Position numbers and translations under genes: made by a program. From assembly GCA_036654795.1 (NCBI GenBank), contig JAVVRI010000059.1, positions 1 through 16,807 on the forward strand: a stretch of DNA of 16,807 nt. The letters run 5' to 3'. Shown here piece by piece: positions 7,525 to 14,560 of the stretch. Source of the DNA: JAVVRI01 sp036654795 (GTDB lineage: Bacteria; Bacteroidota; Bacteroidia; Bacteroidales; Tannerellaceae). Below the pieces are notes generated by a model. It searched no databases and was not told the DNA's origin. It worked only from the letters and a program-made list of their open reading frames with translations. Each line of letters opens with the position of its first letter. The first letter of the stretch is position 1.

Positions 7525-8856
7525 TTATATTACGTTACTTTCGCGCTCGCCATCGGAAAAGCGGGTGGTGATGTGGTCGCCCGGATTAAGTTCGGCGGCC
7601 GACTTGATGATTTTGCCTGCGAATAATGTCAGGCTGTAGCCTCTTTGTAGGATGTATTCAGGCGATGCCATCTTTATAAACTGTTCCGTCAGTGCCACAA
7701 AGCGGTTTCTCTCGGCAAGGTTGGACGACGCGGCTGTGTGTAGGCGACGCCAACTGTCTTCCAGCACGCGGCTGCGGGTTTGCATCAGGTTGGCTGTTGC
7801 TGCGGGCAGCTTGCTGCTGAACAGTTGCAGGTTGGAGCGGCTACGCTCTATCCGATTGGTCGCGAGTGCCGGTAGGCGGGTTCCGAGTAGTTGCAGGAAG
7901 TTCTTCTGTATCGTCAAGTGGTTGATGGCAAGGGTGGAAATTTCTTGCTGCAAGTTGCTGAGGGTTTCCGCCTCTCTGTCCATACAACCGATTAGGAACT
8001 CAGCTACCGCTGTCGGTGTCTTCATTCGGGTATGGGCTACGAGGTCGAGTATGGTGTCATCCCGCTCATGACCTATTCCGGTCAGTATCGGCAAAGGGAA
8101 TTGTGCGCAATTGGCAGCTAGCGGATAGGAGTCGAAACTGTTCAGATCCGAAGTAGAACCTCCCCCACGAATGATAACAACCACGTCGAAGTTGTCGGCA
8201 TGCCGGTAGATACGGTCGAGTGCTGCAATGACCGACACCTCCGTCTTGTCTCCTTGCATCAGTGCCGGAAATAGCTTGGGGTAAAAGGCATATCCCGCCT
8301 TGTTGTCGGCTAGTTGGTGAAGAAAGTCTTCATATCCGGCTGCAGTGGAGGAGGTAATGACGGCAATTCGTTGTGGCAATGGAGGTAGACTTAGCTCTTT
8401 GTTGAGCGTAAAGACTCCCTCTTCTTTTAGTTGGCGGATAATATCCATCCGGCGGCGCACCATGTCGCCCACCGTATAGGCTGGGTCTATATCGAGGACT
8501 GTCAGGCTGAAGCCATATAGTTCATGAAATTCTACGGACACCTTGACCAGTACCTTCAGTCCAGAAGCAAACAGTTGCCCCGTTTCCTGTTCGAAGTAGG
8601 GTTTTAGCATGTGGAATGTCTTTGCCCATACGGAGCCGCGCACTTTGGCCATCAACATACCGGTCTGTTGGTTCTTTTCAATAAACTCCAAGTAGCAGTG
8701 GCCGGAGGAGGCATTGACGCGCACGTCGCTCATTTCCGCGCGCACCCAACACGTGTCGGTAAAGGCGCGACTGATTGCATCCTTTACCCGGCTGTTTAGT
8801 TCGAGCAGCGAGAGCTCTACTCTGTCTTCATACGGATTATTTGCGTTGTGCGCCAT
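7525..8856 (-). CDS. xseA: Exodeoxyribonuclease VII large subunit
   Basis: Catalytic subunit of exonuclease VII, used in mismatch repair and clean-up of single-stranded DNA. From the ATG at 8856 it has 443 residues. An OB-fold DNA-binding domain lies at about 15-125 (LSLLELNSRVKDAI). The catalytic core carries RIAVITSSTAAGYEDF (163-178), IIRGGGSTSDL (228-238), GIGHERDDTILD (260-271) and KTPTAVAEF (279-287). A helical coiled region follows, and the C-terminus has the usual RGYSLT element. I chose 8856 because similarity begins with the residues just after it; the frame is open back to 8916, but those 20 codons lie in the subtilase reading frame region. It still overlaps the subtilase 3' end by 20 bases. 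Confidence 0.95.
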   Translation of the reverse strand: MAHNANNPYEDRVELSLLELNSRVKDAISRAFTDTCWVRAEMSDVRVNASSGHCYLEFIEKNQQTGMLMAKVRGSVWAKTFHMLKPYFEQETGQLFASGLKVLVKVSVEFHELYGFSLTVLDIDPAYTVGDMVRRRMDIIRQLKEEGVFTLNKELSLPPLPQRIAVITSSTAAGYEDFLHQLADNKAGYAFYPKLFPALMQGDKTEVSVIAALDRIYRHADNFDVVVIIRGGGSTSDLNSFDSYPLAANCAQFPLPILTGIGHERDDTILDLVAHTRMKTPTAVAEFLIGCMDREAETLSNLQQEISTLAINHLTIQKNFLQLLGTRLPALATNRIERSRSNLQLFSSKLPAATANLMQTRSRVLEDSWRRLHTAASSNLAERNRFVALTEQFIKMASPEYILQRGYSLTLFAGKIIKSAAELNPGDHITTRFSDGERESNVI

Positions 8857-10237
8857 ACTTTTGTGCTGTTTTATAGGCTTTATACATATCGGGGATGCCA
8901 TAGCCCAGTTCGGCATCGGGTTGTTTATGTTGGTTGGAAGTACCCTGTATCAGGGTAATCATCTCTTTGTTCGTTAGTTCGGGTAGGGCTTGCCAAAGGC
9001 ATATGCCCAATCCGGCCAAAATAGGGGTGGAGAAGGAGGTGCCGTTGGCATAACGTACGCAGCCGCTCGGATCGATGACCGAACAACCCGTTCCCAGAGC
9101 CACCACGTCGGGCTTCACCCGATAATCTGTCGTAAATCCGGTGGAACTGAAGTTGCTTTTCTTTTTCTCACTTGTAATGGCCCCCACCGTCAGTATGTCT
9201 GGCGCATCGGAGGGGAAGGTGATCTTCTCCCACTTGCTGCCCCCCTCATTGCCGGCGCTGCAAAAAAGCAGAATGCCTTTCTCGGCTACTAGGCGGGCTG
9301 TGCGGCTGATCAAACTTGTGCGTCCGTCCAATGCCTGTGTACCATAACCGATCAGCTCTTCGTCAAAGACGAAATAGCCCAGCGAGGAGGTGATGACATC
9401 CACACCGGCGCTGTCGGCAAACTCTACCGCGGCTGTCCAGTAGTCTTCTTCAATTGGATATTCTGAACGACTGTCTTCACTTTTAATCAGCCAGTAGGCA
9501 GCTTCGGGCGCCGTGCCGACCNNNNNNNNNNCCATCCGTCCGGGAGCATTGGCCGCCATGCAGGATAGCACTTTCGTGCCGTGGTCATCGCCTACAAAGA
9601 CGCTTTGTCCGGGAAAGACCACGTTGTGCGTGCCGAGCAGTTTTAGTGAGTCGAAGGCACTGATGCGGTCTACGTGCATAAAGCCGGCGTCGATCACTGC
9701 CACTTGCATTCCTTTGCCTCGAAACCCCGCTTCATGCAGGCGGATACCGTTCAACATGCTGATTTGTTCCTCAGCGAAGCCATATTTGTTCTTTATCGGC
9801 TTGTCGTCGGTAAGGAAGCGGCCTTCTTCCTCGTTCCCGGCAGGTAGTTCGGCGGCATTTCCTTTCCAAACGCACTTTACGGAGTCGACGATGGAGAGGG
9901 CCTTCAGGCGGTCTATCGCCAGACTGTCGGTATCGGTCACTACGACCGTGGCCATCCATTTGCTTTGTAACAGAGGCTTTGCGCCGGTAGAAGCCAGTGT
10001 GTCCAGATAGGAAGTGGATATTGGTAGGTCGGAAATTGTGATCGGTTGTCCCTGCTTTGCTCGTCGCTCAATGGCGCGGGGGGAGAGGTAGGCTTCGGGC
10101 TCTTCTACCCTATAACCTGCGTTTCCCTTATCTTTTAGGTAGACGCGGAAGCGGTAACAATCCTCGGCAAAAGCCATCGAAGCTAATAGGAGTAATAAAG
10201 AGATAGCGCAAACGCGCTGTATGGGATCTGTATTCAT
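8837..10237 (-). CDS. Exported subtilisin-like (S8) serine protease
   Basis: A 466-residue protease with a signal peptide (hydrophobic 10-20, likely cleavage after AFA at 22-24). A propeptide-like region at about 28-130 has the Bacteroidota features YRFRVYLKDKG and YLSPRAIERRAKQG. The catalytic triad is complete: Asp183 in VIDAGF, His219 in GDDHGTKV, Ser401 in NGTSFSTP, with oxyanion Asn330 in SAGNEGG. It ends soon after the catalytic domain with no Por-sorting or anchoring domain, so it is probably periplasmic or secreted. A 10-N gap falls at residues 236-239, in a loop between the His and the GTAP motif; the frame is kept. It is the promoter-proximal gene of a unit whose other members are cytosolic. 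The natural substrate is unknown. Confidence 0.93.
   Translation of the reverse strand: MNTDPIQRVCAISLLLLLASMAFAEDCYRFRVYLKDKGNAGYRVEEPEAYLSPRAIERRAKQGQPITISDLPISTSYLDTLASTGAKPLLQSKWMATVVVTDTDSLAIDRLKALSIVDSVKCVWKGNAAELPAGNEEEGRFLTDDKPIKNKYGFAEEQISMLNGIRLHEAGFRGKGMQVAVIDAGFMHVDRISAFDSLKLLGTHNVVFPGQSVFVGDDHGTKVLSCMAANAPGRMXXXXVGTAPEAAYWLIKSEDSRSEYPIEEDYWTAAVEFADSAGVDVITSSLGYFVFDEELIGYGTQALDGRTSLISRTARLVAEKGILLFCSAGNEGGSKWEKITFPSDAPDILTVGAITSEKKKSNFSSTGFTTDYRVKPDVVALGTGCSVIDPSGCVRYANGTSFSTPILAGLGICLWQALPELTNKEMITLIQGTSNQHKQPDAELGYGIPDMYKAYKTAQKYGAQRK
9522..9531. other. Assembly gap of 10 N inside the subtilase gene
   Basis: Exactly ten Ns. On the minus strand the flanks read ATGG before and GGTC after. 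Merging them with a 2-base overlap gives ATGGTC, that is Met-Val-Gly-Thr-Ala-Pro, a natural subtilase reading in this loop. The gap length is probably a placeholder. Confidence 0.9.
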
Positions 10238-10266
10238 TTCGACCTGTTTCTATTATTATGGGGGAG

Positions 10267-10297
10267 CAAAGATAGTAATCCTAACGGGAATTGGCAA
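10267..10297 (-). promoter_or_regulatory. Promoter of the subtilase-xseAB-ispD-recG unit
   Basis: On the minus strand TATCTTTG (10274-10267) matches TAnnTTTG exactly, and TTG (10297-10295, within ATTG) stands 20 bases upstream. Transcription would start near 10260, leaving a leader of about 23 bases before the ATG at 10237. No other promoter of this quality was found inside the unit, which supports a single transcript. Confidence 0.7.
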
Positions 10298-10298
10298 T

Positions 10299-10509
10299 GC
10301 TTTTTTATCAAACATAGCTACGCATCACTCCTAATTAGGGTGGGTATCGGAAAGAATCAGGGTCGTCATTGTCGATGAATTGGGCAGACATCGGAATGAA
10401 AGCGAAGCGGTATCAAAATTCTACCGATAAAGATCTGCGTTTTTGCGGATAACTATCGGTGGAACTTTGAGCTTTTTTCTTTGTATTCCTAGGCGCATTG
10501 CGTCCGTTT
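10299..10509. other. Intergenic stretch with an imperfect hairpin (10423-10460)
   Basis: No ORF with a recognisable product lies in this gap downstream of the Lrp gene. It holds an inverted repeat: ACCGATA (10423-10429) with TATCGGT (10454-10460). Inside it ATCTGC/GCGGAT pair with one mismatch around a T-rich loop. On the minus strand this could be a weak terminator or 3' structure for the Lrp message about 50 bases past its stop codon. The rest is unexplained. Confidence 0.4.
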
Positions 10510-10977
10510 TTATTCAGGGATATAACAAATGGGTATTTCTCGTTTTACGCTTTGGCGGAGGGAGATTAGCGTCTCCGTTGCCGTAACGCCCGGTATCTCT
10601 TGAATACGGGTATTGAGCAGTTCCATCAGGTGTTCGTTGTCGCGGGCAAAGAGTTTTATTAGCATGGTGTATGGACCGGTTGTAAAGTGACATTCCACTA
10701 CTTCCGGAATTTTCTCGAATTCGGGGACGACATCTTTGTACATTGAACCCCGTTCCAGCTTTACGCCGATGTATGTACAAGTGTTGTAACCTAGAATTTT
10801 TGGATTAATATGATAGCCTGATCCGACAATCACATTCATGTCAATCATGCGTTGCACGCGTTGATGAATTGCAGCGCGGGACACTCCACACTCTTCGGCA
10901 ACATCCTTGAAAGGTATCCGGGCATTCTTTGAAATTATGTTCAATATTTGCCGATCCAGTTTGTCTATCTTTTCCAT
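10510..10977 (-). CDS. Lrp/AsnC-family transcriptional regulator
   Basis: A 155-residue DNA-binding protein. An N-terminal winged helix-turn-helix at about 4-62 carries LDRQILNIISKNARIPFKDV and the recognition-helix pattern CGVSRAAIHQRVQRM. A C-terminal RAM (ligand-binding, oligomerising) domain lies at about 65-150. Proteins of this family form octamers or dimers and sense amino acids or related small molecules; the ligand here cannot be told. The gene stands alone with its own promoter and is not close enough to any neighbour to suggest a target, apart from possible autoregulation through repeats at 11013-11050. Confidence 0.93.
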   Translation of the reverse strand: MEKIDKLDRQILNIISKNARIPFKDVAEECGVSRAAIHQRVQRMIDMNVIVGSGYHINPKILGYNTCTYIGVKLERGSMYKDVVPEFEKIPEVVECHFTTGPYTMLIKLFARDNEHLMELLNTRIQEIPGVTATETLISLRQSVKREIPICYIPE

Positions 10978-11012
10978 GATGAATAGCTCTAGTTATATCT
11001 TTTTGATTTTAA

Positions 11013-11050
11013 TGTATCAAAAGTATATATTAAATTTGAATAGTGTATCA
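11013..11050. promoter_or_regulatory. Two direct TGTATCA repeats, 31 bp apart, upstream of the Lrp gene
   Basis: TGTATCA occurs at 11013-11019 and again at 11044-11050. The 31-bp step is close to three helical turns, so both copies face the same side of DNA. One copy touches the -7 box of the Lrp gene promoter. Lrp-family octamers bind phased sites, so an autoregulatory operator is possible, but 7-base repeats in AT-rich DNA can arise by chance. Confidence 0.3.
11018..11025 (-). promoter_or_regulatory. -7 element of the Lrp-family gene promoter
   Basis: TACTTTTG on the minus strand is an exact TAnnTTTG match, 40 bases upstream of the Lrp ATG. The -33 region 20 bases upstream reads GATA or ATAC and not TTTG, which is compatible with an activator-dependent or weak promoter. 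Confidence 0.5.
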
Positions 11051-11082
11051 TTCTGAAAGGAAAAAGTGATAAATAAATAAGA

Positions 11083-11125
11083 AAGGCGGATGGAATGATG
11101 CTCTTTAGCATATTCTATCCGCCTT
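11083..11125 (-). terminator. Rho-independent terminator of the FKBP pair
   Basis: A long stem (about 19 pairs with one wobble and one bulge) has AAGGCGGAT at the left base pairing with ATCCGCCTT at the right, and a CTTT loop flanked by ATGCT/AGCAT. On the minus strand it is followed by a T-rich run (TTCTTATTTATTTATC). It starts 24 bases after the stop codon of the exported FKBP gene. Confidence 0.88.
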
Positions 11126-11149
11126 AAACTATTTATTAGTCAGTTTTTC

Positions 11150-11869
11150 TTACTTCGTCGTAGCAGCAGAATCTTTAACAATTTCGAGCAATTCTACTTC
11201 GAACTTCAGTGTGCTGTTCGGTTTGATGTCTTGACCTGCGCCGCGTTCGCCGTAAGCAAGTTCGGCAGGGATCCAGAATGTGTACTTAGAACCTACAGGC
11301 ATGATCTGAAGACCTTCTGTCCAACCTTTGATTACTTGGCCTACACCAAATTCAGCCGGTTCGCCACGGTCTACTGAGCTATCAAACTTTGTACCGTCCA
11401 ATAAAGTACCTGTATAGTGTACCTTTACTTTGTCTTCGGCAGTCGGTTTTACGCCTGTACCTTCTTTTTCTACTTTATATTGAAGTCCGCTTTCAGTTGT
11501 GATAACGCCTTCTTTTGTTTTGTTTTCAGCAAGGAACTTCTCGCCTGCTTCTTTTGCTTTGTTGGCTTCTTTAGCAGATGCTTCTACGAAATAAGTTTGA
11601 AGGAAAGCCTGAGCTGCCTGCGGAGTCATTTGTGTTGAGTCGCCTTTGATTGCTTGTGCGAAACCTGCGATCAACGCTTCTGTGTTAGCTTCGCCACCGG
11701 GTAAAGTCTTTAAATTCTCTTTGAAGTTTGCACCTGTGCTAACACCGATAGCGTAGCTTGCGCTGTCGATAGATGTTTTCAGGTTTGCGTTTTTCTTTGA
11801 ATCGCATGATGTTGCGGATACTCCTAAAGCTACAATAGCGGTAGCTACTAATACACTAATCTTTTTCAT
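11150..11869 (-). CDS. FKBP-type peptidyl-prolyl isomerase, exported (probable lipoprotein)
   Basis: A 239-residue prolyl cis-trans isomerase and folding helper of the Mip/FkpA type. It has an N-terminal signal with a lipobox-like end at Cys22 (ATSC followed by DSKK), so it is probably lipid-anchored; the Ala at -3 makes the lipobox imperfect. The FKBP N-terminal dimerisation domain covers about 33-120. The FKBP catalytic domain lies at about 145-233 with Tyr in HYTG, Phe-Asp in KFDSS, Trp in IKGW and Tyr in AYGERGAG. It lies 16 bases after a paralogue without a signal peptide. Over the last 86 residues of the catalytic domain about 60 are identical between the two by eye. Confidence 0.93.
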   Translation of the reverse strand: MKKISVLVATAIVALGVSATSCDSKKNANLKTSIDSASYAIGVSTGANFKENLKTLPGGEANTEALIAGFAQAIKGDSTQMTPQAAQAFLQTYFVEASAKEANKAKEAGEKFLAENKTKEGVITTESGLQYKVEKEGTGVKPTAEDKVKVHYTGTLLDGTKFDSSVDRGEPAEFGVGQVIKGWTEGLQIMPVGSKYTFWIPAELAYGERGAGQDIKPNSTLKFEVELLEIVKDSAATTK

Positions 11870-11885
11870 TTGTTTTATGTTCTAT

Positions 11886-12473
11886 TTATTTAACTATGTC
11901 TAATAATTCAACATCAAACAGTAAAGTGCTGTTTGGTTCGATTGCTTCGCCTGCGCCGTGTTCGCCATAGGCAAGGTCGGAAGGGATGAATAGTCTCCAT
12001 TTCGAACCTACAGGCATTAACTGCAAAGCTTCCACCCATCCCGGGATAACTTGGCTCACGCCAAATTCAGCTGGCTCACCGCGCTCTACCGAGCTATCGA
12101 ATACCACTCCATTGATTAATGAACCGTGATAATGACATTTTACTTTGTCGGTTGCTTTAGGAATTGCACCTGTTCCTTTTGTAAGGATCTGGTATTGCAG
12201 CCCGCTTGGCAATCCAACAACGCCTTCTTTCTTGATGTTGATAGCCAGAAATTCCGCGCCGGCCAACTTGTTGTTCATCATTTTTTCCTTTTGGAGCTTC
12301 ATGAAATAATCGTTTATAATTTGTTTTGCTTCATCGTAGCTGATCTCCGGAGTAGCATCGGCTAATATGTCTTTCAAACCCTTTACGAAATCTTCTACAT
12401 GAAGATCTTTAATACCCGAATTCTGGAAATTGTTTCCAATACTCAAGCCAAGTGCATAACTTACTTTATCCAT
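11886..12473 (-). CDS. FKBP-type peptidyl-prolyl isomerase, cytosolic
   Basis: A 195-residue prolyl isomerase that begins directly with the FKBP N-terminal domain (MDKVSYALGLSIGNNFQ, about 1-80) and has no signal peptide. The catalytic domain at about 105-194 keeps HYHG, VFDSS, IPGW and AYGEHGAG. It is the promoter-proximal member of a tandem pair with the exported paralogue 16 bases downstream. This looks like a duplication in which only one copy is exported. The pair shares the terminator at 11083-11125. Confidence 0.93.
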   Translation of the reverse strand: MDKVSYALGLSIGNNFQNSGIKDLHVEDFVKGLKDILADATPEISYDEAKQIINDYFMKLQKEKMMNNKLAGAEFLAINIKKEGVVGLPSGLQYQILTKGTGAIPKATDKVKCHYHGSLINGVVFDSSVERGEPAEFGVSQVIPGWVEALQLMPVGSKWRLFIPSDLAYGEHGAGEAIEPNSTLLFDVELLDIVK

Positions 12474-12501
12474 TCTTTTCTCTTCAACTATTTATGAGGC
12501 A

Positions 12502-12509
12502 CAAAAGTA
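12502..12509 (-). promoter_or_regulatory. -7 element of the FKBP pair promoter
   Basis: TACTTTTG on the minus strand matches TAnnTTTG exactly, 29 bases before the ATG at 12473. No TTTG lies at the usual 19-21-base distance; the nearest GTTG is only 15 bases away. A small hairpin TTGCG-TTTTG-CGCAA (12529-12543) sits where the -33 region would be and might be a regulator site. Confidence 0.5.
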
Positions 12510-12596
12510 ACGCTTTTAATGATACAACTTGCGTTTTGCGCAAATTATTTATCTAATAAACAATCAGCGAGCGAAAAAGTTATCAGTTTGAAAGTA

Positions 12597-12626
12597 TTCG
12601 TTTCTGCTAAAAAAACACTAACTTCG
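12597..12626 (+). promoter_or_regulatory. Possible promoter of the sirtuin-ogt pair
   Basis: TAACTTCG (12619-12626) differs from TAnnTTTG by one base, with TTCG (12597-12600) 18 bases upstream. Transcription would start near 12633, about 46 bases before the ATG. Both boxes are imperfect, so this is tentative; I saw no better match in the AT-rich gap 12545-12678. Confidence 0.3.
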
Positions 12627-12678
12627 TGCTCATAATCATTCTTATTAATCGGTTTTTTGTATAAAATATAGTTGCGTA

Positions 12679-13371
12679 ATGAAAAAGTTAGTGATACTTA
12701 GCGGAGCTGGCATGAGTGCCGAAAGCGGAATATCTACCTTCCGTGATTCGGATGGTTTGTGGGAGAAGTATAAGGTAGAGGATGTGGCTACGCCCGAAGG
12801 TTTTGCCGCTAACCCATCGTTGGTTCTGGACTTTTACAACCAGCGGCGTCGTGAGTTGCTGCGTACGAAGCCGAACGCCGGACATCTGGGTTTAGCAGCG
12901 CTCGAAAAACAGTTTGAAGTACATGTTATTACTCAAAACATTGATAACCTGCATGAGCAAGCTGGCAGTAGCCATGTGGTCCACCTGCATGGCGAGTTGA
13001 TGAAGGCTTGTTCGGTGCGCGACCTGCAGACTACTTACGACCTCTCGCCCGAGCAGCTCGACCTACAGTTAGGCGACAAAGATCCGTTTGGCAATCAGTT
13101 GCGCCCCTTTATCGTCTGGTTTGGCGAGGCTGTCCCGATGATTGAGCCGGCTATCCGGCTTGTGCAGCAGGCCGATATTTTTGTTGTGATTGGCACTTCG
13201 CTGAATGTCTATCCCGCCGCCGGCTTGCTCGATTATGTGAGCCGTGGCAAACCCATCTTCCTGATCGACCCTAAGTCTGTCAATACGCAACGCAACGATA
13301 TACAATTTATTCAGCGTGGTGCCTCCGAAGGTGTGAAGCAATTAGCTATGCTCCTTAAATCATACAAATAA
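12679..13371 (+). CDS. SIR2-family NAD-dependent protein deacylase lacking zinc cysteines
   Basis: A 230-residue cytosolic sirtuin of the CobB type, which removes acyl groups from lysine using NAD. Seen in sequence: the NAD-binding GAGMSAESGISTFRD (9-23), TQNID (85-89), catalytic His104 in HLHGE, FIVWFGE (144-150) and GTSLNVYPAAG (172-182). Tyr53 and Arg56 in FYNQRR fit the Tyr-x-x-Arg pattern that binds succinyl- or malonyl-lysine in class III sirtuins, so negatively charged acyl groups are a likely substrate (inference). The four zinc cysteines expected between about 107 and 140 are missing; only Cys111 is present. The core is otherwise intact. The ogt gene follows after 11 bases. Confidence 0.92.
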   Translation: MKKLVILSGAGMSAESGISTFRDSDGLWEKYKVEDVATPEGFAANPSLVLDFYNQRRRELLRTKPNAGHLGLAALEKQFEVHVITQNIDNLHEQAGSSHVVHLHGELMKACSVRDLQTTYDLSPEQLDLQLGDKDPFGNQLRPFIVWFGEAVPMIEPAIRLVQQADIFVVIGTSLNVYPAAGLLDYVSRGKPIFLIDPKSVNTQRNDIQFIQRGASEGVKQLAMLLKSYK

Positions 13372-13382
13372 AAGACAATCAG

Positions 13383-13838
13383 ATGACGCTGCATACCTGT
13401 TACATGAATAGTCCTATCGGTTGGATTGAGTTGCAAGCAACCGCCACCCACCTATGTCATGCCTGCTGGGTGGAGCAGCCTGTCATGCAACCTGCGCCTG
13501 CTACTTTGCTTTTGCAAGAGGCTGTTCGCCAATTGGAGGAGTATTTTTCCGGTATTCGCCGACAGTTCGATTTGCCTTTGCAGCAGTCCGGCACTCCTTT
13601 TCAGCAAAAAATCTGGGAAGAGCTGTTGCGTATACCTTATGGTGAACGTATTACCTATCAAGAACTGGCCACCCGTGCTGGACATCCTGGTGCTTGTCGT
13701 GCTGCCGGTTCAGCCAATGGTTGTAACGGCATCTTTATCATCGTCCCGTGTCACCGCGTAATCCAGTCCGGCGGCAAAGTTGGTGGATACGCTTATGGCA
13801 CAGCAATGAAGCAATTCTTGCTGGATTTGGAGAGCTGA
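13383..13838 (+). CDS. ogt: Methylated-DNA-protein-cysteine methyltransferase
   Basis: A 151-residue suicide repair protein that takes the methyl group from O6-methylguanine (and O4-methylthymine) in DNA onto its own cysteine. It has the acceptor Cys123 in VPCHRVI, a winged-helix DNA-binding segment at about 71-110 (FQQKIWEELLRIPYGERITY), and the closing GGYAYG near 134-139. The usual Asn-Pro before the active site reads Asn115-Gly116, a small departure. There is no Ada-type N-terminal zinc or AraC domain. The gene lies 11 bases after the sirtuin gene and ends 5 bases from the convergent ComF-like gene. Confidence 0.93.
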   Translation: MTLHTCYMNSPIGWIELQATATHLCHACWVEQPVMQPAPATLLLQEAVRQLEEYFSGIRRQFDLPLQQSGTPFQQKIWEELLRIPYGERITYQELATRAGHPGACRAAGSANGCNGIFIIVPCHRVIQSGGKVGGYAYGTAMKQFLLDLES

Positions 13839-13843
13839 CGGCT

Positions 13844-14560
13844 TCACACTACTGTTGAAAGTCCGAAGTAGCTGACCTTGGTATTAGGGATAGTCAATAG
13901 CGGGGAGGCACAAGCGATGAGCGTGTCGCCTGTCGTGACGACATCGTCAATGAGGAGGAGGTGCTTGCCTTGCAGGGCTTCGGGGTGGGCGAGGGAGAAG
14001 ATGTGTTGTACGTTTTGCCAGCGTTCGTAGACTTGCTTGCGGGTTTGCGTCTCTGTCTTTTTGATNNNNNNNNNNNNNNNNNNNNNNNNNNNNNNNNNNN
14101 NNNNNNNNNNNNNNNNNNNNNGTTGGTGCGTTACGGAGCTGATGCCGCGTGCGATCCATTCCGATTGGTTATATCCGCGCTGCCGCAGTCGTTGAGGGTG
14201 GAGGGGTACAGGTAGCAGTAGGTCGGTCGTAGTAAACAAGCTGCTTTTCTTATATTCAAGGGCTGCCAGACGCCCGAGTTGGTAGGCCAGTTCTTTGTTG
14301 TCATAATACTTCAAGGAGTGGATGAGCTTTTGCACCCGTCCTCCTTTCTCATAATGAAGGAAGGCCGTAGCAGCAGTAAAATCCGATTTACCAAGAAAGA
14401 GCTGTGCCACCGGATTATCCTCCAACGCAAAGAAGCCCGTTCGTGGCAGGTCGCATAGGCAGTGGAGGCAGATCTGTTCCTCTCCCTCTACCAACGGCTC
14501 TTTGCAGAGCAGACAGAGGTTGGGGTAAAAGAGATTGAGCAGGTCATTCCATATCTTCAT
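13844..14560 (-). CDS. ComF-family protein (phosphoribosyltransferase-like)
   Basis: About 238 residues from the ATG at 14560. An N-terminal zinc-ribbon-like cluster has Cys16, Cys19, Cys31 and Cys34. A type I phosphoribosyltransferase fold follows, with VPLHPQRLRQRGYNQSEWIA in the middle and the PRPP-binding loop LLIDDVVTTGDTL near the C-terminus. Relatives act in DNA uptake or remodelling (ComF, GntX); the actual role in Bacteroidales is not settled. Similarity starts at MKIWNDLLNLFYP, so I prefer 14560 over in-frame ATGs at 14581 and 14572. Every choice overlaps the recX 3' end. A 56-N gap removes about 19 residues just before KKTETQTR; the frame continues on both sides, so the gene is probably intact. 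Confidence 0.88.
   Translation of the reverse strand: MKIWNDLLNLFYPNLCLLCKEPLVEGEEQICLHCLCDLPRTGFFALEDNPVAQLFLGKSDFTAATAFLHYEKGGRVQKLIHSLKYYDNKELAYQLGRLAALEYKKSSLFTTTDLLLPVPLHPQRLRQRGYNQSEWIARGISSVTHQXXXXXXXXXXXXXXXXXXXIKKTETQTRKQVYERWQNVQHIFSLAHPEALQGKHLLLIDDVVTTGDTLIACASPLLTIPNTKVSYFGLSTVV
14066..14121. other. Assembly gap of 56 N inside the ComF-family gene
   Basis: A run of 56 unknown bases. Both flanks are in the same ComF frame, so the true length should equal 2 modulo 3 if the gene is intact. The missing stretch lies between the SSVTHQ and KKTETQTR segments, a variable loop in the family. Confidence 0.9.

Noticed and set aside
8857..8916. Upstream ATG at 8916 for xseA
   Set aside because: The extra 20 codons overlap conserved subtilase coding sequence and have no XseA similarity; the ATG at 8856 is preferred.
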